Positions 1 to 5,536 of a stretch of DNA of 5,793 bases are shown here, in pieces. The position numbers were made by a program, and so were the translations under genes. Source of the DNA: Betaproteobacteria bacterium UBA2293 (GTDB lineage Bacteria > Pseudomonadota > Gammaproteobacteria > Burkholderiales > Rhodocyclaceae); assembly GCA_002345845.1 (NCBI GenBank), contig DDWF01000223.1, forward strand, positions 5,550 to 11,342, read 5' to 3'. Position 1 is the first letter of the stretch. Each line of letters begins with the position of its first letter. The notes below the pieces were generated by a model that saw nothing but the letters and a program-made list of their open reading frames with translations, was not told the DNA's origin and ran no database searches.

Positions 1-199
1 CGAACTTGACGAAAATCGGCCCCAGGGCTTCCAGCGCCAGGCGCAAGCGCTCGGCCCGCGGCGTCGACAGGTCGCGCCAGAACTGCAGGGCATTGGCCAG
101 ACGCACCAGGCGGCCCGACGGCTCGTGTTCGAGCACCATTTCGTCCAGGCCGAAACGGCTGGCGACGGCGGCGATCTTGAGCAGGCGGAAAAGGCGCAT
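1..199 (-). CDS. ubiB: UbiB, ubiquinone biosynthesis ATPase/kinase-like protein (N-terminal part, cut by window edge)
   Basis: Read on the minus strand from an ATG at 199, the frame stays open for 66 codons to the window edge. The protein starts MRLFRLLKIAAVASRFGLDE and ends in LALEALGPIFVKF, with the next codon beginning with G. This is the typical N-terminus of UbiB, and the edge falls inside the family's KxGQ motif (K65-F66-G...), the signature of the UbiB/ADCK atypical kinase fold. From family knowledge, UbiB is an inner-membrane-associated ATPase of about 500 or more residues that supports the late steps of ubiquinone synthesis, and it often lies downstream of ubiE and ubiJ. Only about an eighth of it is present, so the catalytic core cannot be inspected. 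The bases before the start (plus-strand 200-212) give no Shine-Dalgarno sequence. It is divergent from the diguanylate cyclase gene. Confidence 0.88.
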   Translation of the reverse strand, partial: MRLFRLLKIAAVASRFGLDEMVLEHEPSGRLVRLANALQFWRDLSTPRAERLRLALEALGPIFVKF

Positions 200-288
200 G
201 GGGCGGGGCTGGGCCGGAAAGTCCGGTGAATCGGGAAGCGGGCATGTTAACACGCCGACGACGCCGCCGGTTCCGCATATTGCTGCTC

Positions 289-328
289 TGCCGGCGCGCT
301 TCGCCGGCAATTGTCATTGTTGCCGGCG
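289..328. repeat. Three alternating inverted copies of an 8-bp arm (competing hairpins)
   Basis: TGCCGGCG occurs at 289-296, its reverse complement CGCCGGCA at 302-309, and TGCCGGCG again at 321-328. The first pair forms a perfect 8-bp stem with a 5-nt loop (297-301). The second pair extends to 9 bp (CGCCGGCAA 302-310 with TTGCCGGCG 320-328) with a 9-nt loop. Both use the middle arm, so only one can form at a time. No T-run follows either stem on the plus strand, and the location between divergent genes argues against a terminator. In GC-rich DNA such words are common, so function is uncertain. Confidence 0.6.
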
Positions 329-345
329 GTGCCGTGGGATACGAT
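317..345 (+). promoter_or_regulatory. Possible sigma70-type promoter for the diguanylate cyclase gene
   Basis: TTGTTG (317-322) lies 17 bp upstream of TACGAT (340-345). These match the -35 and -10 consensus at 3 and 4 of 6 positions. Spacing is ideal and transcription would start near 352, giving a leader of about 55 nt to the ATG at 408. The matches are modest, and the -35 overlaps the last arm of the hairpin set, so this is a candidate only. Confidence 0.3.
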
Positions 346-407
346 AGGGCGAAATCCGGCTGCGGCGTGCAGATCCGTGGCCGTTGCCGAACCAACCTAT
401 TGTGTCA

Positions 408-1922
408 ATGAGCGAGTCCAAGAACCCTTCCATGATTGCCCGCGAAGCGCTCAAGCGCCTGGCGGTCGGTCACGTGCCGCCGACGCCGGCGAACTATCAG
501 GCCTGTTACAACGAGATCGCCGGGTTGCCGAATACCGCGCCCTTTCCCGAGCAGCCCCTGCGGCAGATTGCCCTGGCGCTGACGGCGCGCGACAAGGCGC
601 AGGCGGCGGAGCTATCCCGTCTCGATCTGGCGATCGGCCGGCGCAGCTGGCATGGCATTCAGGAGGCGCTGGTCGCTTTCTGTGCCGTGGGCAGTACCCC
701 GTCAGCCGGGTCGCTGGCCGACGGGCCCGCCTTGCCGCCTGAATTTTCCGTACGTCTGGCGCATTTCGTGGAAAGTGTCCTGCCGGCGCTCGGCGAGGAA
801 AATCCGCTGGTTGCGGAGATGCTCGACACGCTGCTCGCCGCTCTGCGCGAGGTTCCCGTCGATGTGCCGAAGCTGCAGGAAATGCTGGCCAGCTTCAATC
901 GCCAGATTCAGTTCGCCGCCGAGGAACAGGTCGAGATCAAGGGCTCGCTGCTCAAATTGCTGCACCTGATCATCGCCAACATCGGCGAGCTGAGCCTCGA
1001 CGACAGCTGGCTGAAGGGCCAGATCGACGGCCTGCTGACCGTCGTCGCGCCGCCGCTGACGTTGCGCCATCTCGACGAGATGGAGCGCCGCCTGCGCGAT
1101 GTCATGGTCAAGCAGGGCGAGGCCAAGCACCGCTCGATCGAGGCGCAGGAAGAAATGCGCAAGATGCTGTCGGCCTTCATCGAGCGCCTGGCGACGATGA
1201 ACGAGTCGAGCACCATCTTCCAGGGCAAGATCGAGCAGAGCGCCCGCGAGATCGAAAAGGTCAAGCGCATTGAGGACCTGGCGCCGTTGCTCAAGGACGT
1301 CATCGCCGCCACCCGCTCGATGGCCGAGGGCACCGCTGCCTCCCGTCAGCAGTTGCAGAGCCTGCAGGAGAAGGTGCAGGCGACCGAGGCCGAGCTGGTG
1401 CAACTGCACCTCGAACTGGACAGTGCCAGCGCCCTGGCCCGCCATGATCCGCTGACCGATGCGCTCAACCGCAAGGGCCTGGACGAGGCACTGGCGCGCG
1501 AGATCGCCGGCATGCGGCGCAAGGAATCGCCACTCTCGGTCTGCCTGCTCGACATCGACAACTTCAAGAAGCTCAACGACCGGCTTGGTCACGATGTCGG
1601 CGATAGTGCGCTGATTCATCTGGCCAATGTTGCCCGCAGCAACATGCGGCCGACCGATACCCTGGCCCGTTACGGCGGTGAGGAGTTCGTCATCCTGATG
1701 CCGGATACTGCCCTTGATGACGGTGTCGAAGCGATGGTCCGCCTGCAGCGCGAGCTGACCAAGGCTTTCTTCCTCTCCGGCAAGGAAAAGATCCTGATCA
1801 CCTTCAGCGCCGGCGTCGCCGAGCTGACCGCCGATGAATCCGGCGCCGACGCCATCCGTCGCGCCGATCGTGCCATGTATCTGGCCAAGCGCGCCGGCAA
1901 GAACCGCGTCATGGGCGGCTGA
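408..1922 (+). CDS. Soluble diguanylate cyclase (GGDEF domain) with long N-terminal helical region
   Basis: Predicted to make cyclic di-GMP from two GTP in the cytoplasm. From the ATG at 408 it is 504 residues. The C-terminal GGDEF domain spans about 345-502: it opens with DPLTDALNRKG (from 347), has the metal-binding DIDNFKKLND (382-391) and the active-site GGEEF (423-427). An RPTD sequence (414-417), five residues upstream of GGEEF, matches the RxxD inhibitory I-site, so product feedback is expected. Residues about 224-345 look like a coiled coil rich in E, K, R and Q. Residues 1-220 are helical and unrecognised apart from PPTPANYQACYNEIAG near the start, a pattern I associate with N-termini of some other proteobacterial cyclases. 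No signal peptide or membrane segment is visible, nor an EAL domain. Starts at TTG 384 or GTG 402 are also in frame; none has a good ribosome site, and 408 gives the most natural N-terminus (MSESKNPSMIAREALKRLA). The stop lies 13 nt before the glycosylase gene. Confidence 0.9.
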   Translation: MSESKNPSMIAREALKRLAVGHVPPTPANYQACYNEIAGLPNTAPFPEQPLRQIALALTARDKAQAAELSRLDLAIGRRSWHGIQEALVAFCAVGSTPSAGSLADGPALPPEFSVRLAHFVESVLPALGEENPLVAEMLDTLLAALREVPVDVPKLQEMLASFNRQIQFAAEEQVEIKGSLLKLLHLIIANIGELSLDDSWLKGQIDGLLTVVAPPLTLRHLDEMERRLRDVMVKQGEAKHRSIEAQEEMRKMLSAFIERLATMNESSTIFQGKIEQSAREIEKVKRIEDLAPLLKDVIAATRSMAEGTAASRQQLQSLQEKVQATEAELVQLHLELDSASALARHDPLTDALNRKGLDEALAREIAGMRRKESPLSVCLLDIDNFKKLNDRLGHDVGDSALIHLANVARSNMRPTDTLARYGGEEFVILMPDTALDDGVEAMVRLQRELTKAFFLSGKEKILITFSAGVAELTADESGADAIRRADRAMYLAKRAGKNRVMGG

Positions 1923-1935
1923 GCCACTTCCCTTC

Positions 1936-2472
1936 ATGCCTCTGTTGCACGGTCTGCCGCCGGTCGCTTTGCCTGATGCCCGAATCCTCATCCTGGGCAG
2001 CATGCCCGGTCAGGCCTCGCTGGCGGCGGCGCGCTATTACGCCCATGAGCGCAATGCCTTCTGGCGCATCATGGGCGATCTCTTCGGTGCGCTCCCGAGT
2101 CTGCCCTACGAAGCCCGTCTGGCCTGCTTGCAGGCTGCCGGTATCGCGCTCTGGGACGTCATCGGCAGCTGCGAACGCTACGGCAGCCTGGACGCTGACA
2201 TCGTTGCCGGCTCGGTGCAGGCCAACGACTTTGCCGGCTTTTTTGCCACCCACCGTGGCATCGAGCGGATCTATTTCAACGGTACGGCCGCCGAGACCAC
2301 CTTTCGCCGCCACGTGCTGCCGGATTTCGGCGACGGCTTGCCGCCACAGTACCGCCTGCCCTCGACCAGCCCGGCCCATGCGGCGCGCGGCTACGCCGAG
2401 AAATTGGCCGCCTGGTCAGTGCTTGTCGCGCCGGATAAGGCAGCAACGGCAGCGTATAATCGCCCTCTTTGA
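1936..2472 (+). CDS. DNA-deoxyinosine (hypoxanthine-DNA) glycosylase, uracil-DNA glycosylase superfamily
   Basis: A 178-residue protein that by family should excise deaminated bases, chiefly hypoxanthine and perhaps uracil, to start base-excision repair. Residues 17-23 (ILILGSMPG region) form the glycine-rich motif 1 of the superfamily, followed by YYAHERNAFW (34-43). That combination is characteristic of the hypoxanthine-DNA glycosylase branch (family 6), in which an asparagine in this segment is the proposed catalytic residue; here it would be N40. The later motifs IYFNGTAAE and LPSTSPAHA fit the core strand and the DNA-intercalating loop. I chose the ATG at 1936 because motif 1 then sits at the usual distance from the N-terminus; the in-frame start at 1834 would lie deep inside the upstream gene. 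No Shine-Dalgarno precedes it, so translation may be coupled to the cyclase gene 13 nt upstream. Some annotations call such proteins Mug-like; I leave the symbol empty. Confidence 0.82.
   Translation: MPLLHGLPPVALPDARILILGSMPGQASLAAARYYAHERNAFWRIMGDLFGALPSLPYEARLACLQAAGIALWDVIGSCERYGSLDADIVAGSVQANDFAGFFATHRGIERIYFNGTAAETTFRRHVLPDFGDGLPPQYRLPSTSPAHAARGYAEKLAAWSVLVAPDKAATAAYNRPL
2455..2460 (+). promoter_or_regulatory. Perfect TATAAT -10 element, likely argS promoter
   Basis: TATAAT lies inside the last codons of the glycosylase gene, 30 bp upstream of the argS start. Transcription would begin near 2467, giving a leader of about 24 nt. At 16-18 bp upstream the sequence (ccggataa region, 2431-2438) does not resemble TTGACA, and the nearest TTG word (TTGTCG, 2423-2428) is 26 bp away, too far. 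In DNA this GC-rich an exact -10 box just before a housekeeping gene is still suggestive. Confidence 0.5.
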
Positions 2473-2490
2473 ATTTTTCGCAGCAAATCA

Positions 2491-4254
2491 ATGGCCCACG
2501 ACGTCAAATCCCAGCTGACCACCCTCATCCGTCAGGCGCTCGCCAGCGTCGCTCCGGACTCCGCCGACCTGCCGATTCATCTCGAGCGGCCGCGCGATCC
2601 GACGCACGGTGACTTCGCCACCAATCTGGCGATGCAATTGGCCAAGGCGCTGAAGAAGAACCCACGCGACATCGCCAACCAGCTGCTGGCCGAACTGCCG
2701 CCGTCGATCCTGGTCAGCCAGGCGGCGGTCGCCGGTGCCGGCTTCATCAATTTCACCCTCGATCCGCGCGCCAAGATCAGCGTCGTCCGCGCCGTCCTCA
2801 CCGACGGCGAGAACTACGGGCGGTCGACGCTCGGCGGCTGGCAGAAGGTGCAGGTCGAATTCGTCTCGGCCAACCCGACCGGTCCGCTGCACGTCGGCCA
2901 TGGCCGCGGCGCCGCCTATGGCGCCTCGCTGTCCAGCCTGCTGACTTTCGCCGGCTGGGACGTCACCCGCGAGTACTACGTCAATGACGCCGGTCGGCAG
3001 ATGGACATCCTTGGCCTGTCGACCTGGCTGCGTTACCTCGATCTGCACGGTGTCGTCGTGCCCTTTCCGCCCAATGCCTATCAGGGCGGCTACGTGCGCG
3101 ACATGGCCGAGCAACTGAAGCATGCTCACGGCGACAAGTATCTGCGTAGCGCCGAGGCGGTGCAGGCCGGCACGCCAGGCCTGCCGGACGCCGGGCGCGC
3201 CGACGACGAGGCCAAGCAGCAGCGCGAACTGCATCTCGATGCGCTGATCGCCAAGGCCAAGGAGCTGCTCGGTCCGGACTGGGACTACGTGCATCAGCAT
3301 GCGCTCAACGAGCAGCTGGCCGACGGTCGCGACGACCTCGAACAGTTCGGCGTGCATTTCGACGTCTGGTTCTCCGAGAAGGCGCTCTACGACACCGGTC
3401 TGGTCGCCCGCTGCGTCGACCTGCTGGAGCAGAAGGGTCATCTTTACGTGCAGAACGGCGCCCGCTGGTTCAAGTCCACCGCCTTCGGTGATGAGAAGGA
3501 TCGCGTCGTCCAGCGTGAGAACGGCCTGTACACCTACTTCGCCTCTGACATCGCCTATCACCTGAACAAGTTCGAGCGCGGTTTCGACAAGGTCATCAAC
3601 ATCTGGGGTGCCGATCACCACGGCTACATCCCGCGCGTCACCGGCGCCATCAAGGCGCTCGACCTCGACAGCGACAAGCTGCAGGTGGCCCTGGTGCAGT
3701 TCGCCGTGCTCTACCGCAACGGCCAGAAGGCCTCGATGTCCACGCGCTCCGGCGAGTTCGTCACGCTGCGCGAGCTGCGCGGCGAAGTCGGCAACGACGC
3801 CTGCCGCTTCTTCTACGCCCTGCGCAAGTCCGACCAGCACCTCGACTTCGACCTCGACCTGGCGAAGAGCCAGACCAACGAGAACCCGGTCTACTACATC
3901 CAGTACGCCCATGCCCGCATCTGCTCGGTGGTCAACCAGTGGTCCGGCGATCTGGCGGCGCTCGCCGAGTGCGACCTGACCCGCCTCGACAATCCGCGCG
4001 AACTGGCCATCGCCAACCAGCTGGCCCTGTTCCGCGAAGTCATCGAGAACGCCGCCCGTGATTTGGCGCCGCACATGATTGCCTTCTACCTGAAGGATCT
4101 GGCTGGCGAATTCCACGGCTGGTACAACGCCGAGCGCATGCTGGTCGATGAGCCGGCCCTGCGCGATGCCCGTGTCGCCCTCGCCCTGGCCGTCCGCCAG
4201 GTGATTCGCAACGGCCTGGCCATCCTCGGCGTCAGCTGCCCGGAATCGATGTAA
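2491..4254 (+). CDS. argS: Arginyl-tRNA synthetase
   Basis: Class I aminoacyl-tRNA synthetase that charges tRNA-Arg with arginine using ATP in the cytoplasm. It is 587 residues, close to the roughly 577 of the E. coli enzyme. The N-terminal tRNA-contacting domain (about 1-100) includes RDPTHGDFATNLAMQLAK. The catalytic domain opens with VEFVSANPTGPLHVGHGRGA, where HVGH (134-137) is the HIGH signature. ASMSTRSG (414-421) stands at the KMSKS loop; ArgRS enzymes commonly lack the canonical lysine there, so this is not damage. From about 466 (PVYYIQYAHARICSVVNQW) the DALR-type anticodon-binding helical domain runs to the C-terminus. The ATG at 2491 starts in the expected place, but no Shine-Dalgarno is visible in the 18-nt gap. 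Three membrane- and envelope-related genes follow at 9, 10 and 0 nt, so it is probably the first gene of an operon, with some read-through from the glycosylase gene. Confidence 0.97.
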   Translation: MAHDVKSQLTTLIRQALASVAPDSADLPIHLERPRDPTHGDFATNLAMQLAKALKKNPRDIANQLLAELPPSILVSQAAVAGAGFINFTLDPRAKISVVRAVLTDGENYGRSTLGGWQKVQVEFVSANPTGPLHVGHGRGAAYGASLSSLLTFAGWDVTREYYVNDAGRQMDILGLSTWLRYLDLHGVVVPFPPNAYQGGYVRDMAEQLKHAHGDKYLRSAEAVQAGTPGLPDAGRADDEAKQQRELHLDALIAKAKELLGPDWDYVHQHALNEQLADGRDDLEQFGVHFDVWFSEKALYDTGLVARCVDLLEQKGHLYVQNGARWFKSTAFGDEKDRVVQRENGLYTYFASDIAYHLNKFERGFDKVINIWGADHHGYIPRVTGAIKALDLDSDKLQVALVQFAVLYRNGQKASMSTRSGEFVTLRELRGEVGNDACRFFYALRKSDQHLDFDLDLAKSQTNENPVYYIQYAHARICSVVNQWSGDLAALAECDLTRLDNPRELAIANQLALFREVIENAARDLAPHMIAFYLKDLAGEFHGWYNAERMLVDEPALRDARVALALAVRQVIRNGLAILGVSCPESM

Positions 4255-4257
4255 GGA
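4253..4257 (+). promoter_or_regulatory. Ribosome binding site that decides the SPOR-gene start
   Basis: AAGGA overlaps the argS stop codon. It touches the first in-frame ATG (4258) but stands 6 nt before the second (4264), which is the usual distance. This favours 4264 as the true start. Confidence 0.65.
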
Positions 4258-4263
4258 ATGTCC

Positions 4264-4881
4264 ATGAGTCGCGACATGAAACCCCGCAAACGCCAGCCGG
4301 CCAGGACAAAATCCGGCGGCGGCACGCTGATCGGCATGTTCATCGGCCTCGTCCTCGGTGTCGCCATCGCTGCCGGAGTCGTCTGGTACCTGAACAGTTC
4401 GCCGCTACCGTTCAACAAACAGGTCATGACGGCGCCGGCACGCGGCAGCGAACCCGCTGGCGGCAAGAATGAGCCACTGGCCCTACCGGGCAAGCCGGGC
4501 GATCCGGTGCCGGAAAAGCGCTTCCAGTTCTACGATATCCTGCCCGGCAAGGCCGATGCCGTGCCCGATCCGGCGGCCAAGCCGAGTGAGGCGAAGAAGG
4601 AAGAGAAAAACGACGACAAGAAGGCTGAGGCCAAGGAAGAGGTCAAGGACAGCAAGGTGCCCTTGTTCCTCCAGGCCGGTTCCTTCAGCACCGCCCAGGA
4701 TGCCGACAATCAGAAGGCCAAGCTGGCCTTCATGGGCTTCGAGGCCGTTGTCCAGCAGGTGATGATCCAGGAACGTACGCTCTACCGCGTGCGGATCGGG
4801 CCGTACAACAAAATCGACGAATTGAACAAAGTGCGGGCCGAACTTGCCAAATCAGGCATCGAAGCCCAGCTTTCCAAATAA
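4264..4881 (+). CDS. SPOR-domain inner-membrane protein, FtsN-like
   Basis: A 205-residue bitopic membrane protein. A basic cytoplasmic tail (1-20, RDMKPRKRQPARTK) is followed by one transmembrane helix (about 21-43, from TLIGMFIGLV to WYL), giving an N-in, C-out orientation. The periplasmic part starts with a Pro/Gly-rich linker and a short FQFYDILPG motif (87-95), a pattern I recall from FtsN-like SPOR proteins of proteobacteria. A highly charged Lys/Glu stretch (about 106-131) follows, then a C-terminal SPOR domain (about 133-205) with QAGSF (137-141) and a YRVRIGPY strand near the end. SPOR domains bind glycan strands stripped of stem peptides at the division septum, so a role in cell division or envelope remodelling is likely. 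Whether it is the functional FtsN cannot be decided here. An alternative start at 4258 adds two residues. It sits 9 nt after argS and 10 nt before dsbA, as in several betaproteobacteria. Confidence 0.88.
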   Translation: MSRDMKPRKRQPARTKSGGGTLIGMFIGLVLGVAIAAGVVWYLNSSPLPFNKQVMTAPARGSEPAGGKNEPLALPGKPGDPVPEKRFQFYDILPGKADAVPDPAAKPSEAKKEEKNDDKKAEAKEEVKDSKVPLFLQAGSFSTAQDADNQKAKLAFMGFEAVVQQVMIQERTLYRVRIGPYNKIDELNKVRAELAKSGIEAQLSK

Positions 4882-4885
4882 GGAG
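4880..4885 (+). promoter_or_regulatory. Ribosome binding site of dsbA
   Basis: AAGGAG overlaps the stop codon of the SPOR gene and lies 6 nt before the ATG at 4892. Another ATG at 4888 is out of frame. The strong site fixes 4892 over the upstream in-frame start at 4844, which would remove the N-terminal position of the signal peptide. Confidence 0.75.
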
Positions 4886-4891
4886 TCATGC

Positions 4892-5536
4892 ATGAAATCT
4901 GAACGTCGCCGTTTTGTCGGAACCCTGGCCGCCATTGGCGCCGCCCTTGCCCTCGCCGCGCCGGTCATGGCGCAGACAGTCGGCAAGGACTACGTGCCAA
5001 TCTCGCCGGCGCAACCAACCGAGAACCCGGCCAAGATTGAAGTGCTTGAGTTCTTCAGCTACGGCTGTCCGCACTGTGCCGACCTGCATCCACTGTTTAC
5101 CGCCTGGACCGCCAAGCAAGCGGGTGACGTTGTCGTCAAGAAGGTGCCGATCACCTTCGGTCGCGCCGCCTGGGCCAATATTGCCAAGCTTTACTACACC
5201 CTTGAGATCACCGGTGATCTCAAGCGCCTGGAGAGCGACGTGTTCCGCGCCGTCCACGGCCAACGGGTCAACCTGTTCGATGAGCGCACCCTGATGGAAT
5301 GGGTGGCGAAGAATGGCGTCGATCAGAAGAAGTTTGCCGAAACCTTCAACTCCTTCGGCGTCAACAGCAAGGTTCGCCGCGGCGACCAGATTGCCCAGGC
5401 CTACAAGATCCAGGGCGTCCCTGCCGTTGCTGTCGATGGCAAATACATGGTCGGCGGGCAGAATTTTGACGAGATGCTGGCCAATGCCGACAAGCTGATC
5501 GTCAAGGCGCGGGGCGAAAAGGCCGGCAAGAAGTAA
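4892..5536 (+). CDS. dsbA: Periplasmic thiol:disulfide oxidoreductase DsbA
   Basis: Introduces disulfide bonds into proteins as they enter the periplasm and is normally reoxidised by the membrane partner DsbB, which is not in this window. The precursor is 214 residues, near the usual 205-215. Residues 1-27 form a signal peptide (MKSERRRFVG, then an Ala/Gly-rich core) with probable cleavage after VMA (27). The thioredoxin-fold half follows, with VLEFFSYGCPHC: the redox CPHC is at 59-62, the same dipeptide as in E. coli DsbA. A helical insertion covers about 80-160, then the fold resumes with the cis-proline motif GVPAV (P177). All key residues are present. The ERRRFVG segment resembles a Tat motif. 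The gene contains a perfect 24-bp palindrome at 5201-5224. It lies 10 nt after the SPOR gene and directly abuts the next gene, consistent with one operon. Confidence 0.95.
   Translation: MKSERRRFVGTLAAIGAALALAAPVMAQTVGKDYVPISPAQPTENPAKIEVLEFFSYGCPHCADLHPLFTAWTAKQAGDVVVKKVPITFGRAAWANIAKLYYTLEITGDLKRLESDVFRAVHGQRVNLFDERTLMEWVAKNGVDQKKFAETFNSFGVNSKVRRGDQIAQAYKIQGVPAVAVDGKYMVGGQNFDEMLANADKLIVKARGEKAGKK
5201..5224. repeat. Perfect 24-bp palindrome inside dsbA
   Basis: The left half is CTTGAGATCACC and the right half is its exact reverse complement, GGTGATCTCAAG, with no spacer. The palindrome starts on a codon boundary and covers eight codons (residues 104-111, LEITGDLK) in the helical insertion of DsbA. 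Because it is in register, the complementary strand read in frame gives the same eight residues. In RNA it could fold into a 10-bp stem with a CCGG loop; in DNA it could extrude a cruciform or bind a dimeric protein. It contains two GATC sites and a central ACCGGT. Confidence 0.95.

Larger units (their letters stand above)
200..407. other. Divergent intergenic region between ubiB and the diguanylate cyclase gene
   Basis: About 200 bp separate the two divergent start codons and must hold the 5' control signals of both genes. No convincing protein is coded here; the short frames crossing it are arginine-rich shadows. It contains a set of interleaved GC-rich inverted repeats (289-328) and a possible sigma70-type promoter pointing right (317-345), both listed separately. 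For ubiB the only -10-like word I see on the minus strand is TAACAT (plus-strand 244-249), without a -35 partner, so its promoter is not located. Confidence 0.7.

Noticed and set aside
6..347. Arginine-rich plus-strand frame opposite ubiB and through the intergenic region
   Set aside because: Composition is typical of an out-of-frame reading of GC-rich DNA; the minus-strand UbiB N-terminus explains the first 199 bases.
414..421. Missing KMSKS lysine in ArgRS as a possible defect (residue positions 414-421 of the protein, about 3730-3753 in the window)
   Set aside because: Most bacterial arginyl-tRNA synthetases lack the canonical KMSK sequence, so this is normal for the family.
1396..1416. 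GGTGCA-AC-TGCACC dyad in the diguanylate cyclase coiled coil
   Set aside because: Six-bp arms with a 2-nt spacer are common by chance, and the repeated CTG/CAG codons of a coiled coil produce such dyads.
702..2003. A 433-codon open frame on the minus strand, antisense to the diguanylate cyclase
   Set aside because: Same cause: low-complexity composition with no recognisable domain, opposite a gene with clear GGDEF motifs.
2244..2260. Small hairpin TGCCAC/GTGGCA next to a run of six T in the glycosylase gene
   Set aside because: The stem is only 6 bp, it lies inside a coding region, and the T-run precedes the stem on the plus strand (A-run on the minus strand), so it is not an intrinsic terminator.
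3841..3864. Tandem-like CTCGAC/TTCGAC repetition in argS
   Set aside because: It simply encodes the alternating Leu/Asp/Phe stretch LDFDLDLAK, expected at this place in ArgRS, and is not a separate repeat element.
2488..4116. A 542-codon open frame on the minus strand, antisense to argS
   Set aside because: It is the mirror of argS in GC-rich DNA with strong third-position bias. The translation is Val/Gly/Leu/Asp/Gln-rich with no family motif, while argS on the other strand is unmistakable.
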